Shown here: piece by piece, positions 1-7,627 of the stretch
Layout: the number at the start of each line of letters is the position of its first letter
Position numbering within the stretch: position 1 is the stretch's first letter
Source: Vibrio aquaticus
GTDB taxonomy: Bacteria > Pseudomonadota > Gammaproteobacteria > Enterobacterales > Vibrionaceae
Assembly: GCF_003970385.1 (NCBI RefSeq)
Contig: NZ_RXZH01000002.1
Location: 310,001-374,000 of the forward strand
Length of the DNA stretch: 64,000 nucleotides
Reading direction: 5' to 3'
Notes under the pieces: model-generated
Seen by the model: the letters and a program-made list of their open reading frames with translations, nothing else
Databases searched by the model: none
Told to the model about the DNA's origin: nothing
Made by a program: the position numbers and the translations under genes

Positions 1-100
1 CAACCGTTATATCAACGTAAGAGATCACGCAGTGGGTTGTACCTAAGTCAATACCGACACTAAATTGTGGCGCTTGCTGTTCTTGAATGTGATTTTCCAT
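1..100 (-). CDS. Hsp70/DnaK-family protein, N-terminal fragment
   Basis: Only the first 33 codons are inside the window; the gene runs off the left edge. The reading includes VGIDLGTTHCVISY, the phosphate-1 ATP-binding motif that opens the actin-like ATPase domain of Hsp70 proteins. The start codon shares one base with the stop of the upstream DUF2760 gene (a TAATG junction), so the two are probably translationally coupled. Vibrios carry accessory Hsp70 proteins paired with DUF2760 in addition to DnaK, and this pairing favours an accessory chaperone rather than dnaK itself. The family call is firm; the subfamily is inferred from the neighbour. Confidence 0.8.
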   Translation of the reverse strand, partial: MENHIQEQQAPQFSVGIDLGTTHCVISYVDITV

Positions 101-732
101 TACAGCTCAACCTCGGCAGGAGCAATCACTGACGCATCGTAATTTTCCGCCAGCTTAGGCAGGTTCATCGCGCTTGCTTTCCAGCCCTTATGCACAAGCG
201 TACCGTGGAATGGCGCGCTGCCGGTTACGTTACCGGTTAGGCGAACTTCTTGTGGGTTGAAGCCTTCTTCAACCGTAATGCGAGTCTCTTCTTCTTCGCT
301 GCGAACGTGCTCAAGCGTTACGTAGTCAGCAAGAACTTTCTGGCCGCCAGTGTGGATAACGCGAGCGGCTGCGCCCACTTCTTCATCTGAGAATGAAGTC
401 AGGTCTTCTTTTAGGAAATCAATTAAACGCGCTTCTTGCTGCATGATTGAAAGCAACTGCATTGCAGAGTCAGTAGAAGCCGTCGCCAGTTTCGATTCAA
501 CTTCCACGACGTTCTCGATAACTTTCTCTACTTCGACCACTTTTTCAACTTCAACGATCTTTTCGACTGGTTTTTCAACTTCAACGATTTTTTCAACCGG
601 TTTCTCTACGACTTTCTCAACCACTTTTGACTTACGTGAAACAGCGATTAGAAGCAGAAGTACGCTTGATGCAGTAAGGCCCGCGTGAAGCATATCGAAC
701 GTTTGAGGGATCATTTGTAAATCGACGATCAT
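100..732 (-). CDS. DUF2760 domain protein with membrane anchor and VEK-rich coil
   Basis: A 210-residue protein. Residues about 13-32 form one hydrophobic segment, suggesting an inner-membrane anchor. It is followed by a low-complexity heptad-like stretch rich in VEK/VEKPVEK units (about residues 35-80), then a compact C-terminal domain (about 85-210) of the DUF2760 type, with an HTGGQKVL segment. No enzymatic motif is visible. The Hsp70-like gene follows with a one-base overlap. I infer that DUF2760 acts as a membrane-tethered partner of that chaperone; there is no direct proof of function. The repeated codons around 535-620 are the DNA counterpart of the VEK repeats. Confidence 0.75.
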   Translation of the reverse strand: MIVDLQMIPQTFDMLHAGLTASSVLLLLIAVSRKSKVVEKVVEKPVEKIVEVEKPVEKIVEVEKVVEVEKVIENVVEVESKLATASTDSAMQLLSIMQQEARLIDFLKEDLTSFSDEEVGAAARVIHTGGQKVLADYVTLEHVRSEEEETRITVEEGFNPQEVRLTGNVTGSAPFHGTLVHKGWKASAMNLPKLAENYDASVIAPAEVEL

Positions 733-1012
733 GACAATTCTCTTTTGTTTAATGTACTGAGAGATTAGCTCAATCTCTACTTGGACTCGTAGACGAAGCT
801 AAGAGCCTATTTGTTCTGATAAATTGGGGCAAATAGTACCATAATCAAGTCGTCTCTCTGCTATTAAAACCGCGTATATCTTGGTTTTGCTCGTTCGGTT
901 GGTCTGTTTTTGAGCGAATTTGGGGAGGCGCTCAGTGAATTGAGTGACACCCTCGGTATTTATTAACTCTAATGCCAATAGTGCTTTAAGTATCTAAATT
1001 GATAAGGATACA

Positions 1013-2584
1013 ATGTGGTCAGACTTGAGACCTACGGTAATTACCCGTTTTACTATGCCACAATTGATGAACAAGAAACTGTTATACCCAGCGCTGACTT
1101 TTGTCTTTACAGCGTTGGTGACTGCCTATGCCTTACGATTTGTCTATCAAACCCAGTATCAACATACTGTTTCAATGGTGGAGAACTTAGCAGCGCAGCA
1201 GGCTGAGAATCTGCAAAAAGTGATAGAAAGCGATCTGCATTTCATCGGCTCCGGAGCCAACTTTTATCACTCTACCAAGCCAAGCCACTGGTATCGTTTT
1301 CCTATTTTTGCTGAGGAGCTTTTGTCTCAGTCTGACACCTTGATCGGCTTACAATGGATGGAGCGAGTAGAAAAGGCGGATCTAGAAGCTCATATTGCTA
1401 AAACCCGTAAAACCTTCCCTAATTTTGAACTCTACACCGTTCCTAAAGATGGGCCGAAAACCAAGGGCTACATCATGCCGAATGATGAAGCGATTTATGT
1501 TGCCTCTGACATCTACCCAAGATCAGAGGCTAACCAAGGGTTGTTAGGTTTTTATTCTTCACGTTTACGATTCCAATTGGTGGTCGATGCGCTGATGGCA
1601 ACCGGTGAGCCAAACGTGTCTGACAAGGTTCGTCTATTGCAAGATGGATTGGATCGGAGCCTGCAAAAAACGGGATTATTGGTGTACCACCCAGTCTTCG
1701 ATATCAAAAACGACCAAAGTTTACTTGGGGTGGTTATCGGTGTTATTCGAACCACTAAGTATTTTGAAGGCATTGTAAAAAGAACCGCGACAGAACAAGA
1801 CCTATTGATCAAAGTAATCGACATGGGTTTTGACGCTGAAGATGACCCCATTCTTTTTGAGAGTGAAGGGTGGGCAGACACGCAAGGTATTGAAATTACC
1901 AAACGAGTGACCTTACCCAATCGGGAGTGGTTAATTGACTTTAAACTGGCAAGAGGCGTGACCGAGAGTGAGCGCTTTTCATTGGCTTCAATTGCGGTAG
2001 CGGGTTTCGTTATCGCGGCACTGCTTAGCTTTATTGTAATGCTATTGGTCCGAGAGAAAGAACGCTTGGCAGAACTTCTTGAGGTGCGTACTGGAGAACT
2101 GCGTTTTATGGTTGACCACGACACCTTGACGGGGCTTTATAACCGCCGCGCATTCAATCGTTTTCTTGCTGAGAAAGTACAAAGCGAACAGACTTTTGCA
2201 TTAGTGGGTTTTGATATTGATAAATTCAAATTGATCAATGACCATTTCGGCCATGTCGCGGGCGATGAAATGCTGATGTTTGTGGCCGACATTGTCAAAG
2301 CGCAGTTGGATGAAGGCGATGTGTTTGTTCGGATGGGGGGCGATGAGTTTTGTATTATCTCTGACAAAACAGAATCGAGTGAGTTGTATGACTATCTGAA
2401 CAACATTTGTCGTGCTGTTGCAACGTCTATCCATGAATTTGGTGCCGATCGTATTCGCTGCACGTTGAGTATCGGTGCCGCGATTCGAATGCTAGAGACA
2501 GGAGAACAAATCCTGCAAAAGGCGGATACTCAGCTTTATAAAAGTAAGCAAGCAGGGCGCAATTGCGTCACGATTGCAGAATAA
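1013..2584 (+). CDS. CHASE-domain diguanylate cyclase (GGDEF)
   Basis: A 523-residue sensor that would make cyclic di-GMP from GTP at the inner membrane. A first transmembrane helix lies at about residues 22-43. A periplasmic CHASE-type sensor follows (the LQWMERV segment near residue 118 is typical), then a second helix near residues 325-347 and a cytoplasmic GGDEF domain with an intact RMGGDEF active site near residue 443. The RxxD inhibitory site upstream of GGDEF is replaced by DEGD, so feedback inhibition by the usual I-site is unlikely. The first ATG is preceded by AAGGA at suitable spacing; the alternative Met at residue 19 is not. The ligand of the CHASE domain cannot be read from sequence. 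Confidence 0.9.
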   Translation: MWSDLRPTVITRFTMPQLMNKKLLYPALTFVFTALVTAYALRFVYQTQYQHTVSMVENLAAQQAENLQKVIESDLHFIGSGANFYHSTKPSHWYRFPIFAEELLSQSDTLIGLQWMERVEKADLEAHIAKTRKTFPNFELYTVPKDGPKTKGYIMPNDEAIYVASDIYPRSEANQGLLGFYSSRLRFQLVVDALMATGEPNVSDKVRLLQDGLDRSLQKTGLLVYHPVFDIKNDQSLLGVVIGVIRTTKYFEGIVKRTATEQDLLIKVIDMGFDAEDDPILFESEGWADTQGIEITKRVTLPNREWLIDFKLARGVTESERFSLASIAVAGFVIAALLSFIVMLLVREKERLAELLEVRTGELRFMVDHDTLTGLYNRRAFNRFLAEKVQSEQTFALVGFDIDKFKLINDHFGHVAGDEMLMFVADIVKAQLDEGDVFVRMGGDEFCIISDKTESSELYDYLNNICRAVATSIHEFGADRIRCTLSIGAAIRMLETGEQILQKADTQLYKSKQAGRNCVTIAE

Positions 2585-2672
2585 CTGACCATTTGAAAGC
2601 GCAAGGTTCGAGTTTTGCGTGAATCTCATGTAGACTTTTGCGCTTTCTAAACATTGAGAAGATAGGCGAATC

Positions 2673-3203
2673 ATGAACCATAACCGTGTAGTTTGTTTCG
2701 ATTTAGAGATGTGCTGCTGGAATGAAAACGGTGTCGGTACCACTGGCGAAATCATTGAAGTCGGGCTAGCTGAAATTGACCTTGTAAAAGGTGAGATTGT
2801 TAAGCGAGCTCAATACTACGTGAAACCAGAACATGATGAAGTGTCGCTGTTTTGTGCTCAATTAACGGGGATCACTCCTCGTAAAGTCGAGAAGCAAGGT
2901 CGGCCACTCGAAGAAGTGCTTAAGTCGATGGTGAAGAACTTCGGTGGCTCGAATAAAATCTATGCTGCATGGGGGCGTGACGACCAAGTGTTGATTCAAG
3001 AGTGTCAAGAAAAGGGCATTGAATTGCCGTTCAAAGAGTTCATTAACTTAGCGACACTGTACCGCATTCAGAATCGTCTAAAAGACAAACGCATTGGTCA
3101 TAAAGCGGCACAAGAAGCCAAAGGCATTGAATGGGAAGGGCGACAGCATTCAGGTTATGTTGACGCGTACAACCTTGCTAAACTGGCACTGACAATGTTT
3201 TAG
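2673..3203 (+). CDS. DEDDh-family 3'-5' exonuclease
   Basis: A 176-residue single-domain nuclease. The metal-binding acidic residues of the DnaQ-like fold are visible in order: FDLEMCC (Exo I, about residues 10-16), AWGRDDQ (Exo II) and HSGYVDA (Exo III, with the His five residues before the Asp, the DEDDh form). The overall look resembles the ERI-1/KapD-like group, which trims RNA or single-stranded DNA ends. The substrate is unknown. It stands alone between the cyclase gene and a convergent TerB-like gene and ends at a strong hairpin terminator. It is too small to be polymerase subunit epsilon, and it does not look like oligoribonuclease. Confidence 0.85.
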   Translation: MNHNRVVCFDLEMCCWNENGVGTTGEIIEVGLAEIDLVKGEIVKRAQYYVKPEHDEVSLFCAQLTGITPRKVEKQGRPLEEVLKSMVKNFGGSNKIYAAWGRDDQVLIQECQEKGIELPFKEFINLATLYRIQNRLKDKRIGHKAAQEAKGIEWEGRQHSGYVDAYNLAKLALTMF

Positions 3204-3206
3204 AAG

Positions 3207-3235
3207 AAAAAGGAGCACTGAGATGCTCCTTTTTT
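3207..3235. terminator. Terminator between convergent genes
   Basis: Inverted repeat AAAAAGGAGCA / TGCTCCTTTTT with a 6-base loop, flanked by A and T runs. It lies four bases after the exonuclease stop and can terminate transcription in both directions, including the convergent TerB-like gene. Confidence 0.85.
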
Positions 3236-3266
3236 GTGTCTGTCAGAGTGTGATTGTGGGCCTGAG

Positions 3267-3725
3267 TTAGTCAGAATCGTTGGATTGCGTTACTGCTAAT
3301 TTCGCTCGAATAAATTCGCTGTGGTCAACGTAAAGCAGTTCAGCGGTTTTTCGAATCACCGAGTCTTCAAGCGGGTCAATGTTGCCATCGGCATTGGCGA
3401 TTTCCCACATCGCTTTAATCAACTCAAACCGAGTCTCTTGGCTCAGCTCTCTTAGCTGCGAGGTAAAGTCGTAAAGAGATGCTGACTCTTTGCTGCTCGC
3501 TTCCGCTCTTGAAAGTAAGGTTTGAGCAGCGGTTTCATCAATATTGAGTAGTTTGCTCAACAAGTGCCTCTTCGCTTCCACTTCAACCGCTTCAATTTGA
3601 TGGTCAGCCCCGGCGACTTCACAGAGTAAGCAGGCGATTGCTAAGTTAGTATCCGCTTGCGCAGAATGGCCAAGGTCATTACCTTCTAGTAGTTGCTTAA
3701 ATAGTGAAGTAATTGAATTGAGCAT
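3267..3725 (-). CDS. TerB-like (TerB/co-chaperone fold) protein
   Basis: A 152-residue all-helical protein with the TerB signature: two acidic motifs spaced about 70 residues apart (AGADHQIEAVE near residues 38-48 and NADGNIDPLED near 113-123), which bind divalent cations in family members. Despite the family name, most such proteins, and probably this one, have no shown link to tellurite. No membrane segment or signal peptide. It is a single-gene unit convergent with the exonuclease. Family assignment is good; the role is unknown. Confidence 0.75.
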   Translation of the reverse strand: MLNSITSLFKQLLEGNDLGHSAQADTNLAIACLLCEVAGADHQIEAVEVEAKRHLLSKLLNIDETAAQTLLSRAEASSKESASLYDFTSQLRELSQETRFELIKAMWEIANADGNIDPLEDSVIRKTAELLYVDHSEFIRAKLAVTQSNDSD

Positions 3726-3802
3726 ATCGTTGGCCTTTATTTATGTATTTCTGATATAGATAGTGCTTATCGAATCACAACTCAAGGCTCTTTACAGAAA
3801 CC

Positions 3803-5704
3803 TTACTTTTCTTCAATCGGCGGAAAGTCCCATTCTTTTCCATCGCCAGTCAAAATGGAGATTCGCTGTGGCTTGCCATGAGCGTCTAATTTGAGCTCAC
3901 CAATTGCACTGGTATTAACTAACCTACGACGCCCCTCGGTATTAGGATCTCTTTTCTTAATCTTGAGTCGCTTACGTTTGGTCAAGAAGTTGAGTGGCGA
4001 ACGAGGTGAGTAGAGCAAGCGGTCAGCGTGATCACAAATCGCCAGTAAAGGCTCAGGGAATTGGTTCTTAAATCCACTACAGGTGATCTGGTAGATATTC
4101 GGACTATTGCGTCTAAACCTTAACTTAATGTCGTAAGCAAACGAATAGTGAACGTCCCCTGACAAAATCACGAAGTTAGTCGGTGTTTTGGTGTGAGTAA
4201 AGATACTCAGTAGCGTGTTGGCACTGCCAGGGTGAGCCATCCAGTTTTCAGCATCAATCAATAGCGGTTGACGGGCAATCGTGGCCCCTTTTTGTAATGC
4301 TTCGATCACTTTAACGCCGAACATGGGCGCAGCGGATACAACGACGACTTTATCCTGGTGCATAAGCTCATGCTGGAACTCAATCAGTGCTTCCCAATCC
4401 ATTAGGCCAGACGGTTTGTTCATTCGTGATTCAGAACGCCAACGTCGAGTTCGAGTATCGAGAACCACTACCTTTGGAGAGGTATGAATGGTGTAGTGCC
4501 AGCGTTCAAATGTGTAAAGGTATTGAATAAATTCGTCTTGACGCTTTGCTCCAGGATCAGAGATAAATCTGTCAGCAACCGAAAGAAACTCTTGATTAAA
4601 GTTGTCGGGCTCATTGCCCCAACCTTGGCACAACCAATAAGCGATCAGGGCATTACCGATGATGCGGTTTGAGAAAGCGTTGGAGTAGGCTGCTTTTTCC
4701 CAGCCGATGGTTAAGTTCCAATCATCGGTGACATCGTGATCATCGAAGATCATGTAAGTTGGAATGTGCGCAAATAAGCGCTGAACATTGGGCAAACCTT
4801 TTACAAAATCATCAATGATGGCTTTTTCATCGCGCCATTGTTGCTGCCATTTTGGCTCTAGCGTATGACCTGCGTGGGTAAACCGCTCATCATGCAGCCT
4901 AGTAGTCTTGAGGTATGGCCACAATGTTGGCGACCACACCAATAAGTACATGGCAAAAAACTCAGAGAAGGTCACCAAATGGTTTTCGGCTTCGCGAGAA
5001 CTAAAAATAGGCACATTGCGATGTGGGAAGAGCTTTGTCAGTAAACTACCGTCATCAACGTAGTGGGGTAAGATCTTCTCTCGGCCGTAGTAACAATCTG
5101 GGTGAGCATAAAGCTCTGAGCCAGACCCGATTGGCGAATCAACGAAAGTTTCATCCGGTAAGCCAAGCAGTTCGATGGTTTGGATGATGGCATCAAGCGT
5201 TGGGCCTGCTACGTGGTCTGCGTAAATCTGATCGCCGCTCATCATCAGCATATCAGGGCGATCTTCAATGGCTTGGCTCGCCACTTTGTTATCTGCGCTG
5301 ACTAACGCATCAGGACTTGGGTGGTGCGGGTTGCGACATGAGCCATGTAATATGTAATCAGCTTTGGTCGAGATTTTAATGGTTAGCGCTTGCTCATCGC
5401 CATAAAGCAACTCTGGGTACAGCTGTGTTAAACGCCCCTCAGAGGTAAGGAATTCGTAACTTAATGCGACATCTGCGGGGAATGAACCTTTAAAATTCGC
5501 CAAGGTAAGGTAGCAACGCTGACCCAGCTGCAGTTGAGTACATTGGTCTAAGTCTTGTTCAAAGATAAGCCCTTGTTGTGGCTCAAGGCTTAATTCAAAT
5601 CGGCCTTGCAAAGGTTGGCTAGTGACGAGCCAAAATACCAATTCTTCTGGCGTGGCTTTACGTAAAATTGGTCCTGCAATAAGAAAAGGTAACTGCTTAT
5701 TCAT
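3803..5704 (-). CDS. PhoD-like metallophosphatase
   Basis: A 633-residue protein with the metal-binding blocks of the PhoD/metallophosphatase fold: GSCRNPHHP near residue 120, SGDQIYAD near 157, FDDHDVTDDW near 319 and LSGDVHYSF near 517. These ligands are consistent with a phosphodiesterase or alkaline phosphatase. No signal peptide or Tat motif is seen at the N terminus (it starts MNKQLPFLIAGPIL), unlike secreted PhoD enzymes, so it probably acts in the cytoplasm. It follows the unknown gene at 5708-6073 by three bases and is surely cotranscribed with it. The substrate is unknown. Confidence 0.8.
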   Translation of the reverse strand: MNKQLPFLIAGPILRKATPEELVFWLVTSQPLQGRFELSLEPQQGLIFEQDLDQCTQLQLGQRCYLTLANFKGSFPADVALSYEFLTSEGRLTQLYPELLYGDEQALTIKISTKADYILHGSCRNPHHPSPDALVSADNKVASQAIEDRPDMLMMSGDQIYADHVAGPTLDAIIQTIELLGLPDETFVDSPIGSGSELYAHPDCYYGREKILPHYVDDGSLLTKLFPHRNVPIFSSREAENHLVTFSEFFAMYLLVWSPTLWPYLKTTRLHDERFTHAGHTLEPKWQQQWRDEKAIIDDFVKGLPNVQRLFAHIPTYMIFDDHDVTDDWNLTIGWEKAAYSNAFSNRIIGNALIAYWLCQGWGNEPDNFNQEFLSVADRFISDPGAKRQDEFIQYLYTFERWHYTIHTSPKVVVLDTRTRRWRSESRMNKPSGLMDWEALIEFQHELMHQDKVVVVSAAPMFGVKVIEALQKGATIARQPLLIDAENWMAHPGSANTLLSIFTHTKTPTNFVILSGDVHYSFAYDIKLRFRRNSPNIYQITCSGFKNQFPEPLLAICDHADRLLYSPRSPLNFLTKRKRLKIKKRDPNTEGRRRLVNTSAIGELKLDAHGKPQRISILTGDGKEWDFPPIEEK

Positions 5705-5707
5705 CTA

Positions 5708-6073
5708 CTACTCGGCTGGAGAATCTGGGACTTCGGGATCTTCGAGTATTTCGATGATCTCGGAGCTAGAAAGTTCATGGCCCATCAAAAATAGCGCAAG
5801 CATGGCGTCCGTTTTGGTTTTTGTATCTTCGTTGTCTGTAAGGATCTGTTCGAAGCGCTCGCGAATCATCTCAATTTCATGTTCGACAAAGCCACGACCT
5901 TCCTCATCACCTTGATTCTCTTCGGGCGCAGAATCAAACGTTAAGAACATCAGTTCACCGTCATGAGACGCGTCGACTAAACGTTCTGGTAGCCACTCTT
6001 CACCCGTCACGATATCTGGGTCGATGTCATTAGGTAACGTGTCGAGTAATCTTTTTAAGTCTGAGGCTTTCAC
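5708..6073 (-). CDS. Conserved-looking hypothetical acidic protein
   Basis: 121 residues, strongly acidic, with no transmembrane segment, cysteine pair or catalytic motif. I do not recognise the family. The C-terminal half is predicted helical. It begins with GTG (reads MKASDLKRLL) with only a weak ribosome site and ends three bases before the PhoD-like phosphatase, so the two form an operon. An accessory or regulatory role for the phosphatase is possible but only by position. Confidence 0.65.
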   Translation of the reverse strand: MKASDLKRLLDTLPNDIDPDIVTGEEWLPERLVDASHDGELMFLTFDSAPEENQGDEEGRGFVEHEIEMIRERFEQILTDNEDTKTKTDAMLALFLMGHELSSSEIIEILEDPEVPDSPAE

Positions 6074-6191
6074 AATTTTTTGATTTGATGGATTATATAT
6101 TCATATTTTAACGACCAATGGCCAAGAAACATAAGCTTTAAGCAGTTTAATTGGTCATTATTTGAGTGTCTTCGGTACTTTTGGACAAAAA

Positions 6192-7517
6192 ATGTCAAAT
6201 TATAAGCGTCTTCCAACATTGGCAATGGCGATCAGTGGTGCAATTTCAACCTTTTCTTATGCCGAAGAGGTCAAGCCTGTAAGTGAACAAGAGTGGGGCA
6301 TTGCTGCGGTGTATCGCACCGCTTCCATCCCATTTGTGACAGGAAACGGTGACCAGACGGTAGGCACATTTGTTCCTATGATGTTCTTTCAAGGTGAGCA
6401 CGTCTATATCGACGGCTTAGAAGGCGGTGCTTACTTATTTGAGAGTGAAGATGAGCAGTTTGAACTGAACGCATTGATGCGTTTGAGATTCGTTGATATT
6501 CCGGCTTCGTCTCAAAATGCTAATGAAGGGGACGCGATTGATATTGGTGGTCAGCTGCGATACCACATTAATGATCAATGGGCATTAGACACAGAGCTCA
6601 TGTCAGACAAAGATTTTCGTTTTCACGGCAACTTAACGGCGTCTGCACAGTTTGAGTTTGACGATTGGGAGATCAAACCTCACGCAACACTTCGTTATAA
6701 AGATGCTGATTTTAACAGCGAATATTACGCATTCTCGAAGTACACCAATGAGCGCGTCGGTGCTGGTGTCGATGTGAACGTTGGTGTGAGTGCACGTTAC
6801 CATGTCTATGAAAACTTATACTTACTCGGTGCGGCGAGCGTGACTCGATTAGACGATGCAGCGTATGACTCTTATGTGGTTGAAGACCGGCATCAAGGCG
6901 AATTTTACGTGGGTTTTGGTTTCTTCAACGACAAGAAGAAAGCCCAAAAGTCTGAGTTAACCAATAAGCGCTATCTTCGACTGGCTCATGGTTGGGCAAC
7001 GCCATCAAACATTGGCGACATTATGAAGTTCAACTCGGAAAAAGATCCGTATAACAACCAACTTACCTCGGTGTTTTATGGCCACCCCTTGACCGATGAG
7101 CTGTTTGGTTTGCCGATTGATATTTATCTGACGCCGGGCCTCATTCATCACTGGTCTTCAGATGTTCAATCTTCATCAACAGAATACGTGGCGGCGATTA
7201 AGGCTTACTACACATTCAACTGGCCAACCAAATGGCGCTTTGGTGTAGCGGAAGGTGTCTCTTACATTGATAACATCACCTACATTGAAGGTACCGAGAT
7301 GGAAGAGAAAGGTTACACGCCAAGTAACCTGCTAAACTACTTAGATTTCTCATTTGATATGAATGTCGGCGACCTAATTAACAATCGCGATTTAGACAAT
7401 ATGTGGGTCGGCTACTCGCTTCACCACCGTAGTGCTATTTTTGAGCAAGCGTCTCAATACGGCCGAATCAAAGGCGGCAGTAACTACAACTCGATTTATG
7501 TTCAGTTTGACTTCTAA
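6192..7517 (+). CDS. MipA/OmpV-family outer-membrane protein
   Basis: About 441 residues. The Met at 6192 is preferred to the upstream TTG because it gives a clean signal peptide (MSNYKRLPTLAMAISGAIS, cleavage after FSYA). The mature part is rich in alternating aromatic strands and ends in YVQFDF, the C-terminal Phe signature of outer-membrane barrels. The pattern EWGIAAVYRTASIPF...VPMMFFQGEHVYIDG is characteristic of MipA/OmpV proteins, which scaffold murein synthesis or act as osmo-responsive porins. It is longer than typical OmpV (about 250 residues), as in the extended Vibrio group. Monocistronic, with its own terminator. Confidence 0.8.
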   Translation: MSNYKRLPTLAMAISGAISTFSYAEEVKPVSEQEWGIAAVYRTASIPFVTGNGDQTVGTFVPMMFFQGEHVYIDGLEGGAYLFESEDEQFELNALMRLRFVDIPASSQNANEGDAIDIGGQLRYHINDQWALDTELMSDKDFRFHGNLTASAQFEFDDWEIKPHATLRYKDADFNSEYYAFSKYTNERVGAGVDVNVGVSARYHVYENLYLLGAASVTRLDDAAYDSYVVEDRHQGEFYVGFGFFNDKKKAQKSELTNKRYLRLAHGWATPSNIGDIMKFNSEKDPYNNQLTSVFYGHPLTDELFGLPIDIYLTPGLIHHWSSDVQSSSTEYVAAIKAYYTFNWPTKWRFGVAEGVSYIDNITYIEGTEMEEKGYTPSNLLNYLDFSFDMNVGDLINNRDLDNMWVGYSLHHRSAIFEQASQYGRIKGGSNYNSIYVQFDF

Positions 7518-7539
7518 TTAGAACTGTCAATCGATACAG

Positions 7540-7570
7540 CGCCTACAAGCCTCGGTTTGTAGGCGTTTTA
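7540..7570 (+). terminator. Terminator of the OmpV-like gene
   Basis: CGCCTACAA / TTGTAGGCG stem with an 8-base loop followed by TTTTA, placed just after the barrel gene and before hrpA. Confidence 0.75.
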
Positions 7571-7627
7571 GTATAGTTTTGTGATACAATCATCACCGTT
7601 TATCGAATAAAAAGAATAGGTAATGCT

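Noticed and set aside
350..688. 112-codon plus-strand frame rich in FSTSTT
   Set aside because: It is the antisense of the VEK repeats of the DUF2760 gene and has no ribosome site.
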